Shown: positions 56,850-64,000 of the stretch, piece after piece
Layout of the letters: every line of letters begins with the position of its first letter
Numbering within the stretch: position 1 is the stretch's first letter
Program-made: the position numbers and the translations under genes
The notes under the pieces: model-generated
The model's database searches: none
Told to the model about the DNA's origin: nothing
Seen by the model: only the letters and a program-made list of their open reading frames with translations
DNA from: Pseudomonadota bacterium
Lineage (GTDB): Bacteria > Pseudomonadota > Alphaproteobacteria > Rhodospirillales > Magnetospirillaceae
DNA: 64,000 nucleotides
Reading direction: 5' to 3'
NCBI GenBank assembly: GCA_021781575.1
Contig: JAJXWP010000001.1
Coordinates: 124,001-188,000, forward strand

Positions 56850-57037
56850 GATGGCGGCTCCACCGTTTGACCGGAATTCAATCAAAGAGTTTGCGTAAGC
56901 GATGGTTGATTTGCCAGAGACGCTGTAACAAGCGGCTGGGACTTTGCTCTTCCAGCGAAACCACCGCCTCTGGCGCTTCCACTCAGAGATTGGACTGAGG
57001 CGGCCAACCTCGGGCGATTTTACAACTTTACGCTGAA

Positions 57038-57478
57038 GTGGCTACTGCACTTCCGCCCGATTTCCACGAAGACCGGCTGTCCGTTCTCCACGCGGCGATC
57101 CGCCAGGCGCGGCTTGCCACCCTCGTCACCCTGGGTGCCGAAGGACCGGAGGCCAGCCACCTGCCGCTCCTCCTGGACGCCGAGGAAGGGCCCAAAGGCA
57201 GTCTTTACGGTCATCTGGCGCGGGCCAATCCGCAATGGCGGACAGCCGTCCGGACGGTCCAGGCCCTGGCCATCTTCACCGGTCCCGAGGCCTATGTCTC
57301 GCCCTCCTGGTATGCGACGAAGGCGACGACCGGCAACCGGGCGGATGTATGGCCAGAAAAGGCTTGCTTCAAGACCAGCCTATTGGGTCGGGCCGTACCC
57401 CGGGGCGTGGGGTGGCAGGGCGCGTGGGGCGATCGGCGCCGGCAACCCGGCGAGCGCTGGTGCCCGCTGCCACGATAG
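57038..57478 (+). pseudogene. Truncated PaiB-like FMN-binding regulator
   Basis: Residues 1-100 match the N-terminus of PaiB/negative transcriptional regulators (LPPDFHEDRLSVLHAAIRQ, LATLVTLGAEGPEASHLPLLLD, FTGPEAYVSPSWY). After SWYATKATTGNRADVWP the expected FMN-binding half (YVAVHAHG...) is absent and an unrelated tail follows. Full-length members have about 200 residues. The break near 57340 may mark the right edge of inserted DNA. Confidence 0.6.
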
Positions 57479-57545
57479 CGCACAAGCAGGATGGCTCCCG
57501 TTCGGAAGCGCAGCGTCGATTGACAATGCGGATGGGTCAAATCGC

Positions 57546-58310
57546 TCATCGCGCTTCTGGATGCCGGCCCGCCTTCTGCGGGATGACCAGAATCAACACG
57601 ATGATGCAGACCGCCAGCACCGCCGATGCCGTGAACCGATCAAGTGCAAACCCGCCGTCGGCACGCGGCTTGTCGAGCAGGTCACCGACGGTGGCGCCGA
57701 GCGGCCGGGTCAGGATGAACGCGCTCCAGAACAGCACCGTGCGCGAAATGCCCGTGTAGAAGTAACAGGCGGCGATGATCGCCAAGGCCGCGGCGAAGGC
57801 GAGCGCGCCTCCTTCATACCCGAGTCCGCCGGTGTCGGCCAAAAAGTCCCCGAGGGCCGTGCCCAATGTCTGCGAAAACATGATCGTCGCCCAATAGAAT
57901 CCTTCGGCCTTGGGCGAGGTCACCGTGTCGGTAGCGACGGACCCCTGCGCCCAGTACCAGAGGCCCAGCACCGACATCAGCAGCACGAACAGCAGCGACG
58001 AGCCGCCGATGTAGCCGATGCCGAGCGAACGGTCGGCAAAATCGGCCAACGTCGTCCCGGTCGTCGTGGTCGCCACGATTACGGCCCAGTAGAGGAAGGG
58101 GCGGAACCGTTTGGCGGACATCTGGGCGCCGACGGCGACGACCAGGATGGCGGTGAAAATGGCGGTGCCCGTCAGGTAGCCCAGGTTCATCGACATCGTC
58201 ACCGCGTCGCCCCCGGTTTCACCCAGGGTAGTTGCCGCGATCTTGATGATCCAAAAGCCGAGGGTGACCGCGGGAACCTTGCTGAGGGCCCTGTCGTGGT
58301 GCCCGGTCAT
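57546..58310 (-). CDS. COG4705-type membrane protein with four internal repeats
   Basis: A 254-residue protein with about eight hydrophobic helices. A short motif recurs four times: TLGETGGD, TLADFADRSLGIGY, ALGDFLADTGGLGY, PLGATVGDLLDKP. This is the pattern of the uncharacterised COG4705 family (often annotated membrane-anchored protein). The conserved acidic residues inside helices suggest ion or metal transport, which is inference. Start at 58310 (MTGHHDRALSKVPAV). Confidence 0.82.
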   Translation of the reverse strand: MTGHHDRALSKVPAVTLGFWIIKIAATTLGETGGDAVTMSMNLGYLTGTAIFTAILVVAVGAQMSAKRFRPFLYWAVIVATTTTGTTLADFADRSLGIGYIGGSSLLFVLLMSVLGLWYWAQGSVATDTVTSPKAEGFYWATIMFSQTLGTALGDFLADTGGLGYEGGALAFAAALAIIAACYFYTGISRTVLFWSAFILTRPLGATVGDLLDKPRADGGFALDRFTASAVLAVCIIVLILVIPQKAGRHPEAR

Positions 58311-58684
58311 GTGCAATTCACCGTCGTGTGGGGTTTCCGCCCGCTCACCCCCGGCAAGCGGAAAATGATTTGAGGTGCAGTGTTGGGCGATGATATCGGC
58401 GGCGGCAGAGGGGCAGTGGTCAAGGCAACTCACTTCAGGCCGTTCATGGGTGTATCTGCGACGGCCGGGCCCGCCCGGTGTCGCCGCCGCTTTTGAAACC
58501 AGCCGGCCGTTGAAACCGGCGATAGGCTTCGCGGCCGAACGAATTGGGTGCAGGGTATACTGGTCCGGTAACATAGACCTGCACATGCGCCGCTACCAGT
58601 TTCAACAGGCCGACGTTTACTCCCAGAGCCCATGATGGGTAATCCCGTCGCAGTGGCGATGCAGACCATAGGGAATGCGGAGAC
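58311..58684. other. 374 bp without a supported gene
   Basis: Upstream of the COG4705-type gene. Only short, strand-symmetric frames are present. A promoter for the membrane protein gene is expected on the minus strand; none could be fixed. Confidence 0.4.
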
Positions 58685-58765
58685 ATGCTCCTGGTGGCCC
58701 GCCCCAAACGCTTGGTTCCCAAGCGCCTGGATCAGGTGGCCCACCAACTGATTGAAATGTGGTGA
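58685..58765 (+). CDS. Tiny ORF (26 aa) homologous to the ORF at 1365
   Basis: ATG at 58685 to TGA at 58763-58765, reading MLLVARPKRLVPKRLDQ through QLIEMW. It aligns without gaps to the tiny ORF at 1365-1475 over 21 codons (50 of 63 bases identical). GGAG lies only two bases before the ATG. A 13-bp inverted repeat begins at its stop codon. Small protein or repeat element; undecided. Confidence 0.35.
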   Translation: MLLVARPKRLVPKRLDQVAHQLIEMW

Positions 58766-58805
58766 AAATCTGACGGGCGGTGCGGGCCCCATCCGTCAGA
58801 TTTTC
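58764..58805. repeat. 13-bp perfect inverted repeat
   Basis: GAAAATCTGACGG at 58764-58776 and its reverse complement CCGTCAGATTTTC at 58793-58805, with a 16-base GC-rich loop. It begins within the stop codon of the tiny ORF and ends just before the antitoxin remnant. It could end transcripts or be the end of a small mobile element. Confidence 0.7.
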
Positions 58806-58808
58806 AGC

Positions 58809-58958
58809 ACTAAGGCTTACAAGAGCGACGTAAAGGCCGCCATCCACGAGACGGTGCTGGATCTGCACGACGCTGGACTCATCGACAAGCATTCCGCTGG
58901 TCCGGCGGCCAAGCGGTTGTCCATCGTCGCCGACAGGGGCCTGTCGACCATTGCCTAA
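58809..58958 (+). pseudogene. Remnant of an XRE-family antitoxin gene
   Basis: The frame at 58809-58889 reads TKAYKSDVKAAIHETVLDLHDAGLIDK, the usual start of HigA-like antitoxins (K-YKSDAxxAIHExxxxLxxAGxIDK). The ATG is missing (ACTAAG stands where ATGAAG is expected) and the helix-turn-helix that should follow is replaced by an unrelated tail. No toxin gene is found next to it. Confidence 0.5.
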
Positions 58959-59302
58959 AGCCCAGGACGGCGCAGCTGACACCATCAGGGCCCCGATGTC
59001 TGGCCCGCCGCCAATCTCCTCGTCAGCAGCACGGTGCCGACGCCTCGATGCGCGCCACCGTGAGGGCCGCAGTCAGTATTGTTTGCGCCGCGCCCAAAGC
59101 GGAGGTCGCTCCAGGCGGAAGCAACCGCGTTGCGCCCCTTGTAGGATGTTCCGGGGATCGGTGCCCATTCCAGATAGCGGACCTTCCCCGGTTTTGCCCG
59201 GCCGTCGTTGATGGGCCAACATATCCGGACATTCTGACGACCGTGACGGCGGCCGCTGCGGCGGCCGTTTCTCGTTCGGGCCGACGCTGTTACCATGGGA
59301 CT
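58959..59302. other. 344 bp without a supported gene
   Basis: Between the antitoxin remnant and the GNAT gene; short frames on both strands with no recognisable motif. A GGC/GCC-rich block near 59245-59270 could form a hairpin. Confidence 0.4.
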
Positions 59303-60223
59303 GTGACCCAACCTGTCTCGACAGAGTCATTGCGGATCGAAGCCTTGGGGGAGCCCGAGACGGCTCTCGCCGGCCTTGCTTATGCCCGCTGCTTCGCCGA
59401 ATGGGCGGAACACCCCGCCGACCATTTCGCTCTGGCCGCCCGCATTGGCGACGTCCCGGTCGGGCTCGTGCTGATCAGGCGGCCACCGGGTGCCGAGCAG
59501 GCGCAACTGCGTTCACTCGCGGTGCATTGGCTATGGCGTCGCCAGGGCATTGCTCAGCGATTGCTTCAGGATGCTGAGCGCACCGTCGCGGCAGCGGGTG
59601 TGGCGCGCCTGGAGAGCTTCCACACCAGCCGGACCAAGGAGCGCGAAGCCTTCGAAGGGGCCCTGCGCAAGGCCGGCTGGGCAGCGCCCACCGAGCACGA
59701 ATGCCGCGTCGCCGGCTACGCCGGATCCGTGTTCGAGACCGTGCGCCGAAGCTGGCCAGCCTTCTTCGCCAGGATGGCGGCGGCGGGAGGCACGGTCGAA
59801 CCATTTTCCAGCGTATCCGAGCAAGAACTGGCGGCGATCGATGGCCTGATCGCCGACGGAACCGTCGAAAAGATCTGGGATCCGAGGCCTTATCGAACGG
59901 TATGCCACCCCGACCTCGGCGTCGTGATCCGCTCCGCTGGAGTGCCGGTCGGCTGGCTCTTCGGCGAAGTGCTGACCGGCACCGACCAGGTCCATTACCA
60001 CAATGGCTATGCTTTACCCGGCTACCAGCGCGCCGGTTGGCTGATCTACGGCCTGATCGAGGTGCTCGGACGTCAAGCCCAGGCATTGGGCCCCCAATCC
60101 CTGGCGATCTATGCGACGGCCGGGGGCAATCGGGCGATGCGCAGCTTCATCGAGCGACGCCTCTCGGCGGTGGCTCGGTGGGTCGAGGTCAGATACCGCT
60201 CGGAGCGAATGGTGGGCGTATGA
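59303..60223 (+). CDS. Double-GNAT acetyltransferase
   Basis: A 306-residue protein with two GNAT-like halves. The first (about 1-150) has the acetyl-CoA motif AVHWLWRRQGIAQRLLQDAER (Q/RxxGxA) and GVARLESFHTSR; the second (155-306) has LPGYQRAGWLIYGLIEVLG and IYATAGGNRAMRSFIER. Substrate unknown. The start is uncertain; GTG at 59303 gives a start at the first GNAT strand. It converges on the cyclic-nucleotide-binding gene of the export cluster, 54 bases away. Confidence 0.75.
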   Translation: MTQPVSTESLRIEALGEPETALAGLAYARCFAEWAEHPADHFALAARIGDVPVGLVLIRRPPGAEQAQLRSLAVHWLWRRQGIAQRLLQDAERTVAAAGVARLESFHTSRTKEREAFEGALRKAGWAAPTEHECRVAGYAGSVFETVRRSWPAFFARMAAAGGTVEPFSSVSEQELAAIDGLIADGTVEKIWDPRPYRTVCHPDLGVVIRSAGVPVGWLFGEVLTGTDQVHYHNGYALPGYQRAGWLIYGLIEVLGRQAQALGPQSLAIYATAGGNRAMRSFIERRLSAVARWVEVRYRSERMVGV

Positions 60224-60277
60224 TCGTGGCTCGGCACCCGAGTGGGGAGGCAGTTTGCCAAGGTATTGGGATCGATC

Positions 60278-60823
60278 TCACACGGCCGGTGCGCCAAGCA
60301 GCGTCTTGAGCATGCGCTCGAAACGAACGCCGGCCAGGGAAACCTGATCGACGATGCCGGGGTCGAGTTCATCCTCCATAATCTCGTCCCGTGCCAGCGA
60401 ATTGGTATCGCCGGGTTTCAGACGGTCGACCGTTCCCCGCAACCGGTCGGCCAGGAATATGGCCAGGGCTTTGTAGAAGCGGCCCGCAAAACCAGGCTCC
60501 GCGCGCAGGCGCTGGGCGACGTCCCGCTTGTCCAGAGCGAGGACGGTGCCGCCGCCCACGGCGGTGACGGTGGCCGCGGCCGGGGCGCTATCGACGAAAG
60601 ACATCTCGCCGATCACTTCGCCGCTGCCCAGTTCGGCGACCACGCCAAGTCCGCTCACCGCAACCGTCACCACGCCTTCGAGCATAATAAACAGGTGCGA
60701 GACTTGCTCTCCTTCCCGCAGCAGGACCTGACCGTCGAGCGTCCTCTGTCGGCGGCCCGCCCGCGACATCCATTCGATGTCCTCGTCACTGAGTTGGCCG
60801 AAAATGTAGAGAACCTTGCGCAT
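60278..60823 (-). CDS. Cyclic nucleotide-binding domain protein
   Basis: A 181-residue protein with one CRP/FNR-like cNMP-binding domain (about 20-130): GQVLLREGEQVSHLFIMLEGVVTVAV, then the phosphate-binding cassette GSGEVIGEMSFVDSAPAAATVTA. There is no helix-turn-helix, so it is not a CRP-type regulator. It follows the ABC transporter after 12 bases; such proteins are common companions of NHLM export transporters. Phosphate cassette has Arg replaced by Ala, so ligand may differ. Confidence 0.85.
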   Translation of the reverse strand: MRKVLYIFGQLSDEDIEWMSRAGRRQRTLDGQVLLREGEQVSHLFIMLEGVVTVAVSGLGVVAELGSGEVIGEMSFVDSAPAAATVTAVGGGTVLALDKRDVAQRLRAEPGFAGRFYKALAIFLADRLRGTVDRLKPGDTNSLARDEIMEDELDPGIVDQVSLAGVRFERMLKTLLGAPAV

Positions 60824-60835
60824 GGCTTCGCCCTT

Positions 60836-63778
60836 TCAAAGAAGTTGGCGACGGGCAAGCGTGGCGAAGAGACCCGGCTGCTTCATCAGCTCATCGAAAC
60901 TGCCCATCTCGGCCAGGCGGCCGCGGTCGATCACGAAAATGTTGTCGACTTGGCGAATGGTGCTGAGACGGTGGGCGATGACGATCCGGGTCACGCTCAT
61001 CTTCGCCAAAGACTCCATGACGATGCTCTGCGTCCGGTTGTCGAGGGCACTGGTAGCTTCATCGAGCAGCAGGATTCGTGGCCGATGGACGATAGCGCGG
61101 GCGATCATCAGGCGTTGCCGCTGCCCCCCCGACAAGGTGCCGGCGCCGTCCATCAAAACCGTATGCATTCCCATCGGCATCTCTTCGATGTCTTCGGCCA
61201 GCCCAGCCATTCTGGCCGCCTGCCAGGCATCGTCAAGGCCGAGAGGCCACATTCCGACAATATTGCGGAAGATCGACCCGGCAGTCACCGAGCCGTTCTG
61301 CAGTACCACCCCGATCTGCCGTCGCACGGCTGTCATGTCGAGCCGTTGGGTGCCTTTGCCATCGAAGAAGATTTCGCCGGAGAGCGGCTTCTCGAATCCA
61401 AGCAGCAGGCGCATCAAGGTGGACTTGCCGCCGCCAGAGGGACCGACCACGGCAACGAACTGGCCGGGCTCGATGGCCAGCGACAGGTCATTGAGCACGG
61501 GCGGCCCATCGCTGTCGTAGCGGAAGCTGACATGCTTCAATTCGATCGCACCTGTCAGGCTGCCTGGCAAATCAACCCCATCGGTGATCTCCGGCGCGGC
61601 CTCCAGGATCGGACGGGCGCGGTTGAAAAAGGGCACCACGGCCAGCACCTGGGTCAGGGCCGCGGCCATTCCCGTCAAGGCCGCCAGCAACTGGCCGAAC
61701 GCCGCATTGAAGGCGAGGAAATCCCCGGTGGAAAGGATATCTGCAGGCGGGTCGCCTGGATCCGAAACCAGGGCCCGAAGAAGGTTTTGCTGCAGGTCGT
61801 GCTGCATCAGCAAGGACACCGCCAGAAAGACGGTGAGCGAGGCGAAAATGGGAAAGATCGACTGGAACACCGTCTGTCCGTTGGCGAACGCCTGGGCCTT
61901 GCGGAAGCGTCCTTTCTGCCGCGCGAAACGCATCGCCCACTGGGCCATGGCCCTGGGTTCAGCCGCCGCCACGCGCAACTTGGCGATGCCCAGCACCATC
62001 TGCAGGGCGAAGCCGTCCAATTCGCCCTGCTGGCGCACCCGCTCCCTTTCGTGACGGAGCTGGCCATAGGACAGGCCCGCCGTAACCGCCGCCGAGAGCA
62101 AAACCAAGCCCATGGCGACAAGGGCCAGACGGGCGTCGTAGTAAATCAGCATCGCCACGCTGACCAGCGAGAAGATCGCGCCCAACAAAGCGGTGATCGT
62201 CGTCCCGGCGACAATGTCACGAATTGCCTGCAATCCAAGTACGCGGTCGGTCAGATCCCCGGCGCTAAAGCTGCGGAAGAAGCCCACGGGCAGCGACAGC
62301 AACCGGACCATCAGCGCTGATTGCGCCGTCAAATCGGCCCGCCCCTCCAATCGCAGCACGGAAAGCTGCTTGACCAATTCGAACGACGCGCTGCCAAGGG
62401 CGACCGCCACCAGACCGGAGACAATGAAAGCAAGTTGCTCCCTCTCGGCATAGGGGATGACCAGGTCGAACAATAGGCCGGTCGCCAGTACCGAGAACAG
62501 CGCCAGGAGCGATGCGGCGAATCCGGTGGAAGCGATCCGCACAAGGTCCTTCTTCAAGCCGCCGAAGATCGCACCGAGCACGTCCATGCCAGACAGGGGG
62601 CGGCTGGGCAGGGGGAGATAGACCTGCACCGCCTGGGGCGCAATCCGGTGCCTTTCTTCCGGCGAGACAACGAATCCGCGGTCAACGCCGTGGGCCTGGT
62701 AACCGCCACCATCGGACGAGGGAAGCAGCGCCACCGCCGCTCCATCCTCGGAACGCCAGCCAACCAACGGAAAACTCTCGACCTGCCACCAGCCGTCACG
62801 CAGGATCACCGGGCGATTGCGAAGGCCGGCCGCAGCGAGGATCGCCTTCAGGCGGGACATTTCGTCGGCCGCCCCCTCCGCGCCGACGGCCTCGGGGCGC
62901 AGCGGCCGCAAGGCAACACCCAAAGCGTCGGCCACCTTGGCCACCGCCTCGATCAACGGGTCATCGGACGGCGGCCGGATCGCTCCGGCACCGTCTCGGA
63001 TCAAGCGAGCCAGCCCGTCGATGGCGCCGTTGAGACGGTGGCGGGTCATCACGTCGGTACGCAAAATCTGGCCCGCCTCGTCCTCGCGCCGGCGATCAAC
63101 CCTTGCCGCGATGCGTGCGACGATCAACCGGTGGAACAGGTCGAGTGACGGCCACAGGTCATCGCCGACGGGGGGAATGCCGGCGACATCCAACCGGCAT
63201 TCTCCCTCGGCCTTCACCCAGGCATGGCCGAGGAGGGGCAAGGGTACCGTCCCGGAAACAATGGATTGGCCGTCCAGAAAAGTGACCGCGCCTTCCCTTA
63301 CGGTGACCCACAACAGGCGCCGAGGGTCGGCATGCAGGCGGCCTTCACCCGCCAGAGCAATCGCACCGATTTCCGCCACCTGGTCGGGCCATGCCGTCTG
63401 GTTGCCGGTCGCTGCGTCCGTAAGCCGCAGCAGCCATTTGCCGATGCCGAACGGCAGACCAGATTCGTCGTCTGTGGCAGGGGAGCACTTCTCGCGCCTC
63501 CGGGCGGCGGTGAGCCGGCCGGACAGCGAAGGCACGGCCAGCAAGCCCAGGCAATCGGCGCCTGCCGATCGAGCAATCACCGGGACTCCGCAGAGGACCG
63601 CGCCGACCTCCGCTCGCAAAAGATGGTGACGCCGTCCAGAGGGCTGACCAGCGCCCAGTCGGACGAGGAAAATGTCGGCGTATCCAGCCTCTACCTGCCA
63701 AATCGTTTCGGGCTCATCGAGGATCGCCGGTTCCCTGCTGCCGGAGCTCTTCGGAAGTATGGCCGGGGCGAGTTCCAT
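60836..63778 (-). CDS. NHLM-type bacteriocin export ABC transporter, permease/ATPase
   Basis: A 980-residue protein. About 1-400 is a long N-terminal part with no clear enzyme motif; about 405-690 is a six-helix ABC transporter type 1 membrane domain; 735-980 is the ATPase (Walker A GPSGGGKST, signature LSGGQ, Walker B ILLLDEATSAL, H-loop [10 protein letters not shown]). This architecture matches the second transporter of the nitrile-hydratase-leader microcin (NHLM) systems that export modified peptides. A partial ABC gene lies upstream; the peptide and modifying enzymes would be outside the window. Confidence 0.85.
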   Translation of the reverse strand: MELAPAILPKSSGSREPAILDEPETIWQVEAGYADIFLVRLGAGQPSGRRHHLLRAEVGAVLCGVPVIARSAGADCLGLLAVPSLSGRLTAARRREKCSPATDDESGLPFGIGKWLLRLTDAATGNQTAWPDQVAEIGAIALAGEGRLHADPRRLLWVTVREGAVTFLDGQSIVSGTVPLPLLGHAWVKAEGECRLDVAGIPPVGDDLWPSLDLFHRLIVARIAARVDRRREDEAGQILRTDVMTRHRLNGAIDGLARLIRDGAGAIRPPSDDPLIEAVAKVADALGVALRPLRPEAVGAEGAADEMSRLKAILAAAGLRNRPVILRDGWWQVESFPLVGWRSEDGAAVALLPSSDGGGYQAHGVDRGFVVSPEERHRIAPQAVQVYLPLPSRPLSGMDVLGAIFGGLKKDLVRIASTGFAASLLALFSVLATGLLFDLVIPYAEREQLAFIVSGLVAVALGSASFELVKQLSVLRLEGRADLTAQSALMVRLLSLPVGFFRSFSAGDLTDRVLGLQAIRDIVAGTTITALLGAIFSLVSVAMLIYYDARLALVAMGLVLLSAAVTAGLSYGQLRHERERVRQQGELDGFALQMVLGIAKLRVAAAEPRAMAQWAMRFARQKGRFRKAQAFANGQTVFQSIFPIFASLTVFLAVSLLMQHDLQQNLLRALVSDPGDPPADILSTGDFLAFNAAFGQLLAALTGMAAALTQVLAVVPFFNRARPILEAAPEITDGVDLPGSLTGAIELKHVSFRYDSDGPPVLNDLSLAIEPGQFVAVVGPSGGGKSTLMRLLLGFEKPLSGEIFFDGKGTQRLDMTAVRRQIGVVLQNGSVTAGSIFRNIVGMWPLGLDDAWQAARMAGLAEDIEEMPMGMHTVLMDGAGTLSGGQRQRLMIARAIVHRPRILLLDEATSALDNRTQSIVMESLAKMSVTRIVIAHRLSTIRQVDNIFVIDRGRLAEMGSFDELMKQPGLFATLARRQLL

Positions 63779-63785
63779 GACCGCG

Positions 63786-64000
63786 TCACTCCGTCATGAT
63801 CAGTGAGGCGTATTCGCCGTCCCGCGCAATTAGTTGATCATGCGTGCCGCGTTCGATCACCCGGCCTCGGTGCAACACCACGATCTCGTCGCAATCGCGG
63901 ATGGTACTTAGCCGGTGGGCGATGATGACACAGGTGCAACCAAGACGCCGGATATTGTCGTCGATCAGCTTTTCGGTTGCCGGGTCGAGCGCCGCCGTTG
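63786..64000 (-). CDS. ABC transporter ATPase C-terminus, probable NHLM export partner (partial)
   Basis: The last 70 residues of an ABC exporter are visible: [12 protein letters not shown] (D-loop), [17 protein letters not shown] (H-loop histidine), then [20 protein letters not shown] and the stop at 63786. NHLM clusters have a first transporter carrying a peptidase domain next to the second; that identity is inferred from the position. The gene runs out of the window. Confidence 0.85.
   Translation of the reverse strand, partial: TAALDPATEKLIDDNIRRLGCTCVIIAHRLSTIRDCDEIVVLHRGRVIERGTHDQLIARDGEYASLIMTE

Noticed and set aside
57114-58373. Plus-strand open frame (419 codons) covering the COG4705 gene
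   Set aside because: Antisense to a membrane protein with clear repeats; low-complexity hydrophilic translation.
60242-62320. Long plus-strand open frame (692 codons) opposite the export transporter
   Set aside because: It is antisense to clear ABC transporter motifs, is Gln/His/Arg-rich and results from high GC at third positions of the real gene.

Overview
The window looks like a chromosomal segment of a high-GC alphaproteobacterium, most likely Rhodospirillales (Magnetospirillum-like). The gene order maf-ppsR-[gap]-hemE-hemH-hemJ-rho, followed by mnmE-mnmG-rsmG-parA-parB, is the arrangement found around the alphaproteobacterial replication origin. Family-level names come from motifs read in the translations; no database search was possible.

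Region 1 (1-26.4 kb) is dense core genome. It holds a Tim44-like protein and the start of a probable lytic transglycosylase gene, fxsA, secB, dnaQ-coaE-aroE-maf-ppsR (mostly overlapping, minus strand), a probable oriC at about 5695-6060 with DnaA boxes, hemE-hemH-hemJ, rho, a quinone oxidoreductase, ogt, a YyaL-type thioredoxin-fold protein, mnmE-mnmG-rsmG-parA-parB, and holA-lptE-leuS on the minus strand. Three ParB-binding parS palindromes are present: one forms the core of the rho terminator and two lie inside the first 30 codons of rsmG.

Region 2 (26.4-42.9 kb) is mixed housekeeping: a PagL-like lipid A deacylase, a GTP cyclohydrolase II with a degenerate RibB-like N-terminus, an OmpR-type regulator, xth, an FAH-family hydrolase, lolA-ftsK-aminotransferase, amtB and its PII regulator glnK (each with a sigma-54-like promoter), a UbiH-family hydroxylase, and a DUF971/Trm112/LON/CnoX cluster. 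A chain of hairpins ending in a terminator at 32.1-32.3 kb may be a small RNA.

Region 3 (42.9-57.4 kb) is accessory DNA at a tRNA-Gly(GCC) gene. A 44-bp copy of the tRNA 3' half, starting at the anticodon, recurs 1,748 bp downstream and brackets a small element carrying a Fic AMP-transferase gene preceded by seven tandem 12-bp repeats. Beyond it is an unusual locus: a flotillin-like protein, a PEP-hydrolase-family TIM-barrel protein, a LivF-type ATPase fused to a UPF0261/Tm-1 domain, LivG, a periplasmic binding protein, LivM and LivH, a divergent small PEP-hydrolase-like protein, and a regulator that fuses a PEP-hydrolase barrel to a catalytically dead NtrC-type AAA domain and a Fis helix-turn-helix. 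This looks like a self-contained uptake, enzyme and sensing system for an unknown ligand, and is the best candidate for an undescribed system here.

Region 4 (57-64 kb) starts with gene debris (truncated PaiB-like gene, antitoxin remnant), a COG4705-type membrane protein, and a tiny ORF homologous to another tiny ORF 57 kb away (1365-1475). It then has a double-GNAT protein and, on the minus strand, an NHLM-type peptide-export ABC transporter pair with a cyclic-nucleotide-binding-domain protein; this cluster continues past the window end.
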